Origin: Dryocola sp031988645
GTDB lineage: Bacteria; Pseudomonadota; Gammaproteobacteria; Enterobacterales; Enterobacteriaceae
Direction of reading: 5' to 3'
Assembly: GCF_051307045.1 (NCBI RefSeq)
Contig: NZ_CP150452.1
Location: 434,001 to 498,000 of the forward strand
Length of the DNA: 64,000 nt
The position numbers and the translations under genes are program-made. Positions 18,194 to 27,517 of this stretch are shown one piece after another (the first letter of the stretch is position 1; every line of letters starts with the position of its first letter). The notes below the pieces were generated by a model. The model saw only the letters and a list, made by a program, of their open reading frames with translations, was not told where the DNA came from and did no database searches.

Positions 18194-18328
18194 TGATGGC
18201 TTGCTCTCGTGACCTGGAAAAAGGAAAACCCGATAACACTCCGATGTTATTGAAATATCAGCCGGGTAACAATGTCGTTATGAGATGAGACGAGACTATT
18301 AAATGATAGCTGCGGCGAGGGGAGAATT

Positions 18329-18349
18329 GGGGCACGAAACGCGTGCCCC
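18329..18349 (-). repeat. Perfect hairpin between zapG and degQ
   Basis: GGGGCACG and CGTGCCCC form an eight-base-pair stem with a five-base loop just after the zapG stop. On the minus strand a run of seven T precedes the stem and none follows it, so it is not a standard terminator for zapG, though it may still shape the 3' end. Confidence 0.5.
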
Positions 18350-18372
18350 GGGAAAAAAATTTACCGCTGTGA

Positions 18373-18774
18373 TTAATCGCGTTTTGCACGCTCGGTACGC
18401 AGCAATCCGGACGCGCCTTCCGAATAGTCGCGCGGTATCTGCACCGGCGCCTGATCGTTGCTGGCTTCGGATTCGGCCAGACGGTTGCGGAAAGGATTGG
18501 CTTCGGCTGAAAGCTCGGGCAGCAGGCTGCTGGAGCTTTTTGCCATATGTTGATACAGCTGGCGATAATCGTGTGCCATGTTATCAAGCAGCTCTGCACT
18601 CTGGGCAAAGTGGCTGACCAGCTCTTCGCGGTACTCTTCAAGCTCCGCTTTGTTTTTCTCAAGCTCGTACTGTAAAGCCTGCTGCTGGCGCAGTTTGCGG
18701 TTGCCAAAACGCATGGCGACGGCACCAATGATAACTCCGACAACTAACCCAATTAGCGCATATTCCCAGGTCAT
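18373..18774 (-). CDS. zapG: Cell division / envelope protein ZapG (YhcB)
   Basis: ZapG (formerly YhcB, DUF1043) is a 133-residue inner-membrane protein that links cell elongation, division and envelope synthesis in E. coli. One N-terminal membrane helix (about 4-22) leads into a long coiled coil (about 27-80, with LRQQQALQYELEKNKAELEEY) and an unstructured C-terminus. It is nearly identical to E. coli. It is divergent from zapE, as in E. coli. Confidence 0.95.
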   Translation of the reverse strand: MTWEYALIGLVVGVIIGAVAMRFGNRKLRQQQALQYELEKNKAELEEYREELVSHFAQSAELLDNMAHDYRQLYQHMAKSSSSLLPELSAEANPFRNRLAESEASNDQAPVQIPRDYSEGASGLLRTERAKRD

Positions 18775-18952
18775 GAACTTCTCCCGTTATCTTGTGTTTC
18801 CGTAGGGTAATGTAGCCACTATAACCGCTAACCTAAGAGAAGTGGAATCCTGACGCAGCATCGCTTAGGGTAGAACGACCTTTTTTTCGACATCCGTACT
18901 TAAAGAACACCAGTAAACGGCAATACGATTTTTAAGGGAACACCATAATACC

Positions 18953-20081
18953 ATGCAAAATCTTTCCCCTACATCACGCTACCAGCAGGCTTTGGCCGAG
19001 GGCGGCTATCAGCCCGACGACGTTCAGCGCGAGGCCGTAACGCGCCTTGAGGCTATTTATCAAGAGCTTACAAATAAAAGTTCCGCGCCCGCCGAAGCCG
19101 GTGGATTCATGGCGAAGTTTGGCAAGCTGCTGGGCAAGCGCACCGCGCCCGTTAACGATGAACCGGTGCGCGGGCTGTATATGTGGGGCGGAGTAGGGCG
19201 CGGCAAAACCTGGCTGATGGACATGTTCTTTCAGAGTTTACCTGGCCGGCGCAAGCTGCGGCTGCATTTCCATCGCTTTATGCTGCGCGTGCATGAAGAG
19301 CTTACCCAGCTGCAGGGGCATAGCGACCCGCTTGAAATCGTGGCGGACGGTTTTAAAGCCGAAACGGACATTCTGTGCTTCGATGAATTCTTCGTTTCGG
19401 ACATCACCGACGCCATGCTCCTGGGCACATTAATGAAAGCGCTGTTTGCCCGCGGCATAACCCTGGTGGCCCACGTCGAATATTCCGCCCGACGAACTTT
19501 ATCGTAACGGTCTGCAGCGGCCGCGATTTATCCCGGCTATCGAAGCGATAAAACGACACTGCGACGTAATGAATGTGGATGCGGGAATCGATTACCGGCT
19601 ACGCACCCTGACCCAGGCGCATCTCTGGCTGTCGCCGCTAAATGAGGCGACGACGCGGCAAATGGAGCATTTATATACCGCGCTGGCGGGCGCGCCGCGG
19701 GAAGGCGCGCCGGTGCTGGAAATTAACCATCGCCCGCTGGCGACTCTTGGCACCGCCAACCAAACGCTGGCGGTGGATTACCAGACGCTGTGCGCGGACG
19801 CCCGCAGCCAGCATGATTACATCGCCCTGTCGCGCCTCTTCCACACGGTTATGCTGTTTAACGTGCCGGTCATGACCACCCGCAATGAAAACGAAGCCCG
19901 GCGCTTTATCGCCATGGTGGATGAGTTTTACGAAAGGCACGTGAAGCTGGCCGTTTCCGCCCAGGCGTCATTATTCGATATATATCAAGGCGAAAGGCTT
20001 AAGTTTGAGTTCCAGCGCTGCCTTTCGCGCCTGCAGGAAATGCAAAGCGAAGAGTATTTGCGCCTGCCGCATATGCCCTGA
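18953..20081 (+). CDS. zapE: Cell division ATPase ZapE (apparent +1 frameshift)
   Basis: ZapE is an AFG1-family ATPase that binds FtsZ and is needed for division under low oxygen or heat. Walker A (GGVGRGKT, around nt 19190-19213) and Walker B (ILCFDEFFVSD) are intact. At 19468-19472 GGCCC replaces GGCC, so VA-TSNIPPDELYRNGL becomes VAHVEYSARRTLS-stop; the rest continues in the next frame to 20081. Correcting one base gives 375 residues, exactly the E. coli length. The first ATG after GGGAACACC at 18953 is the start. Probably intact in the organism. Confidence 0.92.
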
Positions 20082-20308
20082 ATATCGTTATGTAACGCGA
20101 AAGATAAATTGTGGTCGATCTTTGGGGACGACTTCTCTATAATCTTGCGACCCCACGTTACAACCAAAGTTTTTTTCCCAAAACTTTTGTCGTGCCGGCA
20201 TAGGCTATTCGAAGGGGTAGGTTTGCTGGACAATGTCGCGTGAACCTCAACTGATTTTAAACGTTTGGGTGTTCACCAACGTGTAACTATATATTGGGTA
20301 AGCTTTTA
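20082..20308 (+). promoter_or_regulatory. Promoter and leader of rplM-rpsI
   Basis: 227 bp upstream of rplM. A perfect -10 hexamer TATAAT lies at 20138-20143 with a poor -35, followed by a long leader of about 160 nt. A long leader fits known control of this operon by ribosomal protein L13, but I cannot identify the control structure by eye. Confidence 0.55.
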
Positions 20309-20738
<430 letters not shown>

Positions 20739-20752
20739 TCGGGATTATGGCA

Positions 20753-21145
20753 ATGGCTGAAAATCAATACTACGGCACTGGTCGCCGCAAAAGTTCCGCA
20801 GCTCGCGTGTTTATCAAACCAGGCAGCGGCAAAATCGTTATCAACCAACGTTCTCTGGAACAGTACTTCGGTCGTGAAACTGCCCGCATGGTAGTTCGTC
20901 AGCCGCTGGAACTGGTCGACATGGTTGAGAAACTGGATCTGTACATCACCGTTAAAGGTGGTGGTATCTCTGGTCAGGCTGGTGCGATCCGTCACGGTAT
21001 CACCCGCGCTCTGATGGAGTATGATGAGTCCCTGCGTGGCGAACTGCGTAAAGCTGGCTTCGTTACCCGTGATGCTCGTCAGGTTGAACGTAAGAAAGTC
21101 GGTCTGCGTAAAGCACGTCGTCGTCCTCAGTTCTCCAAACGTTAA
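20753..21145 (+). CDS. rpsI: 30S ribosomal protein S9
   Basis: S9 is a small-subunit ribosomal protein whose C-terminal tail reaches the P-site tRNA; the tail ends here in the expected PQFSKR. It has 130 residues, almost identical to E. coli. I chose ATG 20753 (MAENQYYGTGRRK); ATG 20747 is in frame two codons earlier but does not match the family. It is co-transcribed with rplM and ends in a strong terminator. Confidence 0.98.
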   Translation: MAENQYYGTGRRKSSAARVFIKPGSGKIVINQRSLEQYFGRETARMVVRQPLELVDMVEKLDLYITVKGGGISGQAGAIRHGITRALMEYDESLRGELRKAGFVTRDARQVERKKVGLRKARRRPQFSKR

Positions 21146-21462
21146 TTGTTCTGCATTGCGCAGAAAACAATTGGCAAAAAACCCGGTCCTGTACCGGGTT
21201 TTTTTATGCCTGAATTTATATTATTTGTTTTAACTGTTTGAAACTATTCAACTTTATCGCTAATTTTGGATCCGCTCCCCACAAAACTGGTAAAATCTGG
21301 TAAACTATCAACCAATTTTCTGCCCAAATGTCGGCATCAGTTTGTTTTCGCCTTGTTTTCTGGCGGCTGATGGGAGTCCGAGTGAGTTGGGTAATAAACA
21401 GTCAGGTTAGTCGCCGCTTGCGGCTATTAGCAGTAATTTTCTGAATAAACTTGGAGGTTTTC
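21146..21462 (+). promoter_or_regulatory. Region between rpsI and sspA with the sspA promoter
   Basis: 317 bp. After the rpsI terminator (21176-21206) comes an AT-rich stretch with a near-repeat (ACTGGTAAAA / ATCTGGTAAACT at 21284-21307) offering possible -10 sequences, then a leader with a small hairpin GCCGC-TT-GCGGC (21412-21423). TTGGAGG at 21451 is the sspA ribosome-binding site. I see no ORF. Confidence 0.45.
21176..21206 (+). terminator. Terminator of rplM-rpsI
   Basis: ACCCGGT and ACCGGGT stem followed by TTTTTTT, about 36 bp after the rpsI stop. Confidence 0.92.
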
Positions 21463-22104
21463 ATGGCTGTCGCTGCCAACAAACGTTCGGTGATGACGCT
21501 GTTTTCCGGTCCTACTGACATCTATAGCCATCAGGTACGTATCGTACTGGCTGAAAAAGGTGTCAGCGTTGAAATTGAGCATGTGGAAACGGATAACCTG
21601 CCTCAGGATCTGATTGACCTCAACCCAAATCACAGCGTACCGACCCTGGTTGACCGCGAACTGACCCTGTGGGAATCCCGCATCATCATGGAATATCTTG
21701 ATGAGCGTTTCCCGCACCCGCCGCTTATGCCGGTTTACCCTGTGGCACGTGGTGAAAGCCGTCTGTACATGCACCGCATCGAAAAAGACTGGTACACCCT
21801 GATGAACACCGTGCTGAACGGTTCTGCTCAGGAAGCGGACAATGCGCGCAAGCAGCTGCGCGAAGAGCTGCTGGCCATTGCGCCCGTCTTCACCCAGAAA
21901 CCTTTCTTCCTGAGCGACGAGTTCAGCCTGGTGGATTGCTATCTGGCGCCGCTGCTGTGGCGTTTACCGCAGATGGGCATCGAGCTCACCGGCGCGGGTT
22001 CTAAAGAGATGAAAGGCTACATGACTCGTGTATTCGAGCGTGATTCCTTCCTCGCCTCTTTGACCGAACCCGAGCGCGAAATGCGTCTGCAGACCCGAGG
22101 CTAA
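21463..22104 (+). CDS. sspA: Stringent starvation protein A
   Basis: SspA is an RNA polymerase-associated protein with a glutathione S-transferase fold that supports phage P1 late transcription, acid tolerance and stationary-phase gene control by lowering H-NS. It has 213 residues. The thioredoxin-like domain (about 10-90) and the helical domain with the conserved FPHPPLMPVYPVARGE loop are present. I chose ATG 21463 (MAVAANKRSVM) behind TTGGAGG. sspB follows after 3 bp in an operon. Confidence 0.96.
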   Translation: MAVAANKRSVMTLFSGPTDIYSHQVRIVLAEKGVSVEIEHVETDNLPQDLIDLNPNHSVPTLVDRELTLWESRIIMEYLDERFPHPPLMPVYPVARGESRLYMHRIEKDWYTLMNTVLNGSAQEADNARKQLREELLAIAPVFTQKPFFLSDEFSLVDCYLAPLLWRLPQMGIELTGAGSKEMKGYMTRVFERDSFLASLTEPEREMRLQTRG

Positions 22105-22107
22105 TTG

Positions 22108-22602
22108 ATGGATATGTCGCAATTGTCACCGCGTCGTCCCTATCTGCTCCGCGCTTTTTACGAGTGGCTACTGGACAACCAGCTCACACCGCACCTGGTT
22201 GTGGATGTGACATTGCCAGGCGTGCATGTGCCGATGGAATATGCGCGCGACGGGCAAATTGTGCTGAATATCGCGCCGCGCGCGGTAGGCAACCTGGAGC
22301 TGGCCAACAACGAAGTGCGTTTTAACGCGCGCTTTGGCGGCGTGCCGCGCCAGGTCTTTGTTCCTATGGCGGCGGTGCTGGCGATCTACGCTCGTGAGAA
22401 CGGCGCCGGCACTATGTTTGAGCCGGAAGCCAGCTATGACGACGTTGAAAGCCACAACGATGACGAACAGGCCGCAGCCGATCCGGAAACGGTAATGCAG
22501 GTGATCGATGGCGATCGCCCGGATCGCGAAGAAGATGACAATAGCCCGGATGACGATCCCCCTCCGCGCGGTGGCCGTCCGGCTCTGCGCGTGGTGAAGT
22601 AA
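22108..22602 (+). CDS. sspB: ClpXP adaptor SspB
   Basis: SspB binds ssrA-tagged proteins and RseA fragments and delivers them to ClpXP. The N-terminal substrate-binding domain (about 1-110) is followed by a long acidic, disordered linker and the C-terminal ClpX-binding tail RGGRPALRVVK. It has 164 residues against 165 in E. coli. The start is ATG 22108; the TTG directly before it is less likely. A terminator follows. Confidence 0.96.
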   Translation: MDMSQLSPRRPYLLRAFYEWLLDNQLTPHLVVDVTLPGVHVPMEYARDGQIVLNIAPRAVGNLELANNEVRFNARFGGVPRQVFVPMAAVLAIYARENGAGTMFEPEASYDDVESHNDDEQAAADPETVMQVIDGDRPDREEDDNSPDDDPPPRGGRPALRVVK

Positions 22603-22607
22603 AGCTG

Positions 22608-22634
22608 AAAGCCAGTCTGTTGACTGGCTTTTTT
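22608..22634 (+). terminator. Terminator of sspAB
   Basis: AAGCCAGTC and GACTGGCTT stem followed by TTTTT, starting right after the sspB stop. Confidence 0.9.
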
Positions 22635-22740
22635 ATTGCCTGCGCCCGCCGAGCTCTTCTTTCGTAAGTCTGGAATTGCTGTGTTATGATCCAAAAGGTT
22701 ACTCTTTTTCTTTCCTTAAAAACGGTCCCTTTCTGACGCT

Positions 22741-23523
22741 ATGAGCACATTTGACGACCAGGCAGACCAGACGACTGAAACCATCGGCCATGCGATGCGC
22801 CGTCGCCCGCTGGCGCGTAAAAAGCTTTCGGAAATGGTGGAAGAAGAGCTTGAGCAGATGATCCGCAGGCGCGAGTTTGCCGAAGGCGAACAGCTGCCCT
22901 CCGAACGCGAGCTGATGGCCTTTTTTAACGTCGGGCGTCCCTCCGTTCGTGAAGCGCTGGCGGCCCTCAAGCGTAAAGGCCTGGTGCAAATCAGCAATGG
23001 CGAGCGCGCCCGTGTTTCACGCCCCTCCGCGGACACCATTATTGGCGAGCTGTCTGGCGTCGCGAAAGATTTCCTTTCTCGTCCCGGCGGTATCGCCCAT
23101 TTCGAGCAGCTGCGGCTGTTTTTTGAATCAAGCCTGGTGCGCTATGCCGCGGAATTCGCCACCGATGAGCAGATCGCCCGCCTTGGCAAGGCGCTGGAGA
23201 TGAACAGCCAGGCGCTGGACGACAACGAGCTCTTTATTCGATCCGATATCGAATTTCATCGCGAGCTGGCCGAAATCCCCGCCAACCCAATTTTTATGGC
23301 CGTGCATGTCGCCTTGCTGGACTGGCTGATAGCGGCTCGTCCCGCCGTTCCCCAGGAAGAGCTGCACGCGCATAACAACGTGAGCTACCAGCAGCATATT
23401 GAAATCCTTAAAGCTATCCAGGCGCGGGATCCCGATGCCGCGGAAGCCGCCCTGAAAGCCCATCTGAAAAGCGTATTCGCCGCTTATTATGCCGCCCCGC
23501 GCAGGCGCAGCCTGAAAAAATAA
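22741..23523 (+). CDS. nanR: Sialic acid operon repressor NanR
   Basis: NanR is a GntR/FadR-family repressor released from DNA by N-acetylneuraminate. The winged helix-turn-helix (about residues 28-98) contains EGEQLPSERELMAFFNVGRPSVREALAALKRKG in its expected form, and the C-terminal FCD domain has the metal-binding residues (FHRELAEIP and the late HNNVSYQQH). It has 260 residues against 263 in E. coli; the first 20 differ, as is common. The start is ATG 22741. Its operator lies just downstream (23643-23665). Confidence 0.95.
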   Translation: MSTFDDQADQTTETIGHAMRRRPLARKKLSEMVEEELEQMIRRREFAEGEQLPSERELMAFFNVGRPSVREALAALKRKGLVQISNGERARVSRPSADTIIGELSGVAKDFLSRPGGIAHFEQLRLFFESSLVRYAAEFATDEQIARLGKALEMNSQALDDNELFIRSDIEFHRELAEIPANPIFMAVHVALLDWLIAARPAVPQEELHAHNNVSYQQHIEILKAIQARDPDAAEAALKAHLKSVFAAYYAAPRRRSLKK

Positions 23524-23587
23524 CGCCCGCTGAGTTGCGATCTGCTGCACGACTTTCTGCAATACGCGATCAACTATAGTAATTTCA

Positions 23588-23603
23588 TATGAACAAGATC
23601 ACA
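23588..23603 (+). promoter_or_regulatory. CRP site of the nan operon
   Basis: TATGA-ACAAGA-TCACA matches the CRP consensus TGTGA-N6-TCACA with one mismatch. It sits about 55 bp upstream of the NanR operator, the same arrangement as in E. coli. Confidence 0.75.
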
Positions 23604-23642
23604 TCCTGATGCTCTGGCCGTATGGCGTTTACTTTTCGCTCT

Positions 23643-23665
23643 GGTATAACAGGTATAAAGGTATA
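23643..23665 (+). promoter_or_regulatory. NanR operator: three GGTATA repeats
   Basis: Three direct GGTATA repeats at 23643-23648, 23652-23657 and 23660-23665. NanR from E. coli binds exactly this kind of tandem GGTATA array at the nanA promoter. The second base group also provides the likely -10 of the promoter, so binding would block transcription. Confidence 0.92.
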
Positions 23666-23702
23666 TCGTTATGTTTAAAAACCAGACCACCAGGAGATGT
23701 TT

Positions 23703-24602
23703 ATGACACAGAATCTTCGGGGCGTGATGCCGGCACTGCTGACCCCCTTCAATCAACACGAGCAGGTGGACACGGACAGCCTGCGCCGTCTTGTACGCTT
23801 CAACATAGAGCAGGGCGTGGACGGCCTGTACGTCGGCGGCTCTACCGGCGAGGCGTTTTTGCAAAGCGCGAAGGAGCGCGAGCAGGTGCTGGAAGTCGTC
23901 GCCGAGGAGGCGAAAGGCAAGCTGACGCTGATTGCTCACGTAGGGGCTATCAGCACCGAGGAGAGCCAGGCCCTGGCAGGCGCGGCACACCGCTATGGCT
24001 TTGACGCCGTGTCCGCCGTGACGCCGTTCTACTATCCGTTTAGTTTTAACGAGCACTGCGATCATTATCGCGCGGTGATTGACGCATCCGGCGGCCTGCC
24101 GATGGTGGTCTACAATATTCCAGCCTTAAGCGGCGTGAAGCTGACGCTGGATCAGGTGACAACGCTTGTGAACTTGCCCGGCGTCGGTGCGCTTAAACAA
24201 ACCTCCGGCGATCTGTATGAAATGGAAAAGATCCGCCGCGCGCATCCCGATCTGGTGCTCTACAACGGCTACGACGAAATCTTCGCTTCCGGCCTGATGG
24301 CGGGCGCGGATGGCGGTATCGGCAGCACCTATAACGTGATGGGCTGGCGTTATCTGGCCATTAAGCGGGCCGTCGAAGAAGGGGACGTGCAGCGCGCAAT
24401 GCAGCTGCAAAGCGAGTGCAACAAAGTTATCGATCTGCTGATTAAGGTCGGCGTCTTCCGCGGGCTGAAAACGCTGTTGCACTACATGGATATCGTCGCC
24501 GTGCCGCTATGCCGCAGGCCTTTCTCTCCGGTGGACGAGCAGCACCAGCCGGAACTTAAGGCGCTGGCGGCTGAGCTGCAGGCGGAACGCGCCACGTTCT
24601 GA
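23703..24602 (+). CDS. nanA: N-acetylneuraminate lyase NanA
   Basis: NanA splits N-acetylneuraminate into N-acetylmannosamine and pyruvate, the first step of sialic acid breakdown. It is a class I aldolase of the DHDPS family: the Schiff-base lysine is Lys165 (GALKQTSGD) and the tyrosine is Tyr137 (VVYNIP), with the pyruvate loop GGSTGE at 45-50. It has 299 residues. I chose ATG 23703 (MTQNLRGVM) with CAGGAG upstream; the ATG two codons earlier is less well placed. It is the first gene of nanA-nanT-nanK-nanQ. Confidence 0.97.
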   Translation: MTQNLRGVMPALLTPFNQHEQVDTDSLRRLVRFNIEQGVDGLYVGGSTGEAFLQSAKEREQVLEVVAEEAKGKLTLIAHVGAISTEESQALAGAAHRYGFDAVSAVTPFYYPFSFNEHCDHYRAVIDASGGLPMVVYNIPALSGVKLTLDQVTTLVNLPGVGALKQTSGDLYEMEKIRRAHPDLVLYNGYDEIFASGLMAGADGGIGSTYNVMGWRYLAIKRAVEEGDVQRAMQLQSECNKVIDLLIKVGVFRGLKTLLHYMDIVAVPLCRRPFSPVDEQHQPELKALAAELQAERATF

Positions 24603-24656
24603 TACGCGATGCCGGGCGACCGGCGTTTATCAAACCTAATCGGACCTCACTAAAGG

Positions 24657-24676
24657 GCGGGTTACTGCTAACCCGC
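24657..24676 (+). repeat. Hairpin in the nanA-nanT gap
   Basis: GCGGGTTA and TAACCCGC form a perfect eight-base-pair stem with loop CTGC between nanA and nanT. No T-run follows, so it is not a terminator. It is probably a transcript-stability or processing element that separates expression of nanA from the rest. The nearby GATGCCGGGCGACCGGCG (24608-24625) looks like a half REP element. Confidence 0.6.
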
Positions 24677-24690
24677 GCCGGGAGTGCTTT

Positions 24691-26181
24691 ATGAATAACA
24701 CTGCCCAACAGATCCCCTGGTATCGCCATTTAACTAAGCCGCAATGGAAGGCATTTTCCGCAGCCTGGATTGGCTACCTGCTGGATGGTTTTGATTTTGT
24801 CCTGATAGCGTTAGTGTTGACTGAAATACAAAGTGAATTTGGCCTGACCACCGTACAGGCCGCAAGCCTGATCTCTGCGGCGTTTATTTCCCGCTGGTTT
24901 GGCGGCCTGGTGCTGGGCGCGATGGGCGATCGCTACGGGCGTAAGCTTGCGATGATCGCCAGCATCGTCCTGTTTTCCGTCGGCACCCTGGCCTGCGGTT
25001 TCGCGCCAGGTTTTACCACCATGTTTATCGCCCGCCTGGTTATCGGCATGGGAATGGCCGGCGAATATGGCTCCAGCGCGACCTACGTCATTGAAAGCTG
25101 GCCAAAGCATCTGCGTAACAAGGCCAGCGGCTTCTTAATCTCAGGTTTCTCCGTCGGCGCCGTGCTGGCGGCGCAGGTCTACAGCGTAGTGGTGCCCGAA
25201 TGGGGCTGGCGCGCGCTGTTTTTCATCGGCATTGTGCCTATTATTTTCGCGCTCTGGCTGCGTAAAAATATCCCCGAGGCGGAAGACTGGCACGAGAAGT
25301 TCGCCGATAAAAAGCCGGTTAAAACCATGGTCGATATTCTTTATCGCGGCGAACACCGGATTATCAATATGGGCCTGACTGCCGTGGTGGCGACGGCGCT
25401 CTACTTCTGCTTTGCGGGCGACGTGGGCAATGCGGCCGTCATCGCCGTACTGGGGCTTATCTGCGCCGCCGTATTCATCAGCTTTATGGTGCAAAGCAGC
25501 GGTAAACGCTGGCCGACGGGCGTCACCCTTATGTTCGTGGTGCTCTTCGCCTTCCTCTATTCATGGCCGATTCAGGCGCTACTGCCGACCTATCTGAAAA
25601 CCGAGCTGGCCTACGATCCCACCACCGTCGCCCACGTACTCTTCTTTAGCGGCTTTGGCGCGGCGGTAGGATGCTGCGTGGGCGGCTTCCTTGGCGACTG
25701 GCTGGGCACGCGCAAAGCCTACGTTTGCAGCCTGCTGGTCTCCCAGCTGCTGATCGTGCCCGTGTTCGCCATCGGCGGCGGAAATATCTGGGTGCTGGGG
25801 CTGCTGCTGTTCTTCCAGCAAATGCTTGGCCAGGGGATTTCGGGCATCCTGCCAAAACTCATCGGCGGCTATTTCGATACCGAGCAGCGGGCGGCGGGGT
25901 TAGGCTTTACCTACAACGTCGGCGCTCTCGGCGGCGCGCTGGCGCCGGTTATCGGCGCCACCATCGCCCAGCGGCTGGACCTGGGAACCGCTTTGGGCTC
26001 GCTCTCATTCAGCCTGACCTTTGTCGTCATCCTGCTTATCGGGCTTGATATGCCATCGCGCGTTCAGCGCTGGATCCACCCTGAAGCCTTGCGCACCCAC
26101 GACGCCATTGACGGCAAGCCTTTTAGCGGCGCGGTGCGCGCGGGCAGCAAAAGCGCTTTAGTGCACAAGGCGGTGAAATGA
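24691..26181 (+). CDS. nanT: Sialic acid transporter NanT
   Basis: NanT is the proton-coupled inner-membrane N-acetylneuraminate symporter of the major facilitator superfamily. It has 496 residues, the same as E. coli, with about 14 hydrophobic segments rather than the usual 12. The MFS signature between helices 2 and 3 is GDRYGRK. GGGAGTG precedes ATG 24691. Its stop overlaps the nanK start by 4 bp (ATGA), so the two are translationally coupled. In E. coli nanE lies between them. Confidence 0.97.
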   Translation: MNNTAQQIPWYRHLTKPQWKAFSAAWIGYLLDGFDFVLIALVLTEIQSEFGLTTVQAASLISAAFISRWFGGLVLGAMGDRYGRKLAMIASIVLFSVGTLACGFAPGFTTMFIARLVIGMGMAGEYGSSATYVIESWPKHLRNKASGFLISGFSVGAVLAAQVYSVVVPEWGWRALFFIGIVPIIFALWLRKNIPEAEDWHEKFADKKPVKTMVDILYRGEHRIINMGLTAVVATALYFCFAGDVGNAAVIAVLGLICAAVFISFMVQSSGKRWPTGVTLMFVVLFAFLYSWPIQALLPTYLKTELAYDPTTVAHVLFFSGFGAAVGCCVGGFLGDWLGTRKAYVCSLLVSQLLIVPVFAIGGGNIWVLGLLLFFQQMLGQGISGILPKLIGGYFDTEQRAAGLGFTYNVGALGGALAPVIGATIAQRLDLGTALGSLSFSLTFVVILLIGLDMPSRVQRWIHPEALRTHDAIDGKPFSGAVRAGSKSALVHKAVK

Positions 26182-27053
26182 CGACGCTTGCCATTGACCT
26201 TGGCGGCACCAAGCTTGCCGCCGCGCTGATCGATAAGAACATGCACATTATCGACAGATGCGAAGCGGCGACGCCCGCCAGCAAAACGCAGGAAGCTTTG
26301 CAGGCCTGTCTGGCGGAAGTGGTCGCACCCTTTGCGTCTCGCGCGCAGCGTGTAGCCATTGCCTCGACCGGCATTATTCAGGACGGCGTGCTGAACGCTA
26401 TTAACCCCGAAAATCTCGGCGGCCTTGCCCGCTTCCCGCTGGTTGAGGTCGTCACGCGCCTGACCCGGCTTCCGTGCATCGCCGTCAACGATGCCCAGGC
26501 GGCTGCCTGGGCGGAATATCACCCGCTGCGCGAAGATATCAACGACATGGTATTTCTGACGGTCTCGACCGGCGTCGGCGGCGGCATCGTCAGCAATGGC
26601 CGGCTGCTGGTCGGAGCGGGCGGGCTTGCCGGTCATCTCGGCCACACCCTTGCGGATCCAAACGGCCCGCGCTGCGGCTGCGGGCGCATCGGCTGCGTAG
26701 AGGCTATAGCTTCAGGCCGTGGTATTGCGGCGGCGGCAAAGGGCGATTTGGCGGGAAGCGACGCAAAAGCGATTTTTGTCAGGGCGGCTCAGGGACATCC
26801 TCAGGCCAATGCGCTAAGGCAGCGTTCGGCGCAAACCCTGGCGCGCCTGATTGCCGATATTAAGGCGGCAACGGACTGCCGGTGCGTGGTCATCGGCGGC
26901 AGCGTTGGCCTGAGCGAAGGCTACCTGGAACTGGTCCGCACCTTTCTTAACGAGGAGCCGGCAACCTATCGTAGCCGGCTGCTGGCCGCTCGCCATCAAC
27001 ATAATGCGGGCCTGCTTGGGGCCGCGCTGTTAGCACAGGAAGTTATGTCATGA
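26178..27053 (+). CDS. nanK: N-acetylmannosamine kinase NanK
   Basis: NanK phosphorylates N-acetylmannosamine to the 6-phosphate. It is a ROK-family kinase of 291 residues: the ATP site DLGGTKLA at the N-terminus, ROK signature in the middle, and the zinc-binding motif CGCGRIGCVE. Its product needs the epimerase NanE to enter amino-sugar metabolism, but no nanE is present in this operon. It overlaps nanT and nanQ by 4 bp on each side. Confidence 0.95.
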   Translation: MTTLAIDLGGTKLAAALIDKNMHIIDRCEAATPASKTQEALQACLAEVVAPFASRAQRVAIASTGIIQDGVLNAINPENLGGLARFPLVEVVTRLTRLPCIAVNDAQAAAWAEYHPLREDINDMVFLTVSTGVGGGIVSNGRLLVGAGGLAGHLGHTLADPNGPRCGCGRIGCVEAIASGRGIAAAAKGDLAGSDAKAIFVRAAQGHPQANALRQRSAQTLARLIADIKAATDCRCVVIGGSVGLSEGYLELVRTFLNEEPATYRSRLLAARHQHNAGLLGAALLAQEVMS

Positions 27054-27517
27054 TTACCGGAGAGAGTCTTTACCCTGAATCCGCAGGGCTACCCGAGCCG
27101 CTGATTAACGCCATTCGTCTGGCGCTTGCGCACAAACCGGAGCATATGGCGCCGGGCAGCTATCCCCTGCGGGGCGAGACGCTGTTTATGAACGTTATGG
27201 AATTTTCCACCCAGCCGCCGGATGCGAAAAAAGCGGAGCAGCATCGGGAGTACATTGATATTCAGGTGCTGTTAAAGGGACGGGAGCGGATCTATTACGG
27301 ATTTTTTGAAAGCGCGCGGGAAGGTGAGGAACTTCATGTGGATGAGGATTATCAGCTTTGCCGCCGTATTGAAAACGAACAGGCGCTGACGCTTCGACCC
27401 GGCCAGTTCGCCGTGTTTATGCCGCTGGAGCCACACAAGCCCGGCTGCGTGGTTGATTCGCCCGGGCCGTTAAAGAAAGTGGTGATAAAGCTGCATCGCA
27501 GCGCGCTGGAAGCATAA
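27050..27517 (+). CDS. nanQ: N-acetylneuraminate anomerase NanQ (YhcH)
   Basis: NanQ (YhcH/YjgK/YiaL family) is a cupin-fold protein that speeds the interconversion of sialic acid anomers so that imported beta-Neu5Ac becomes available as the alpha form. It has 155 residues (E. coli 154). The metal-site region HREYIDIQVLLKGRERI and the late MPLEPHKPG are conserved. It is the last gene of the operon and is followed by a strong hairpin. Confidence 0.93.
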   Translation: MITGESLYPESAGLPEPLINAIRLALAHKPEHMAPGSYPLRGETLFMNVMEFSTQPPDAKKAEQHREYIDIQVLLKGRERIYYGFFESAREGEELHVDEDYQLCRRIENEQALTLRPGQFAVFMPLEPHKPGCVVDSPGPLKKVVIKLHRSALEA

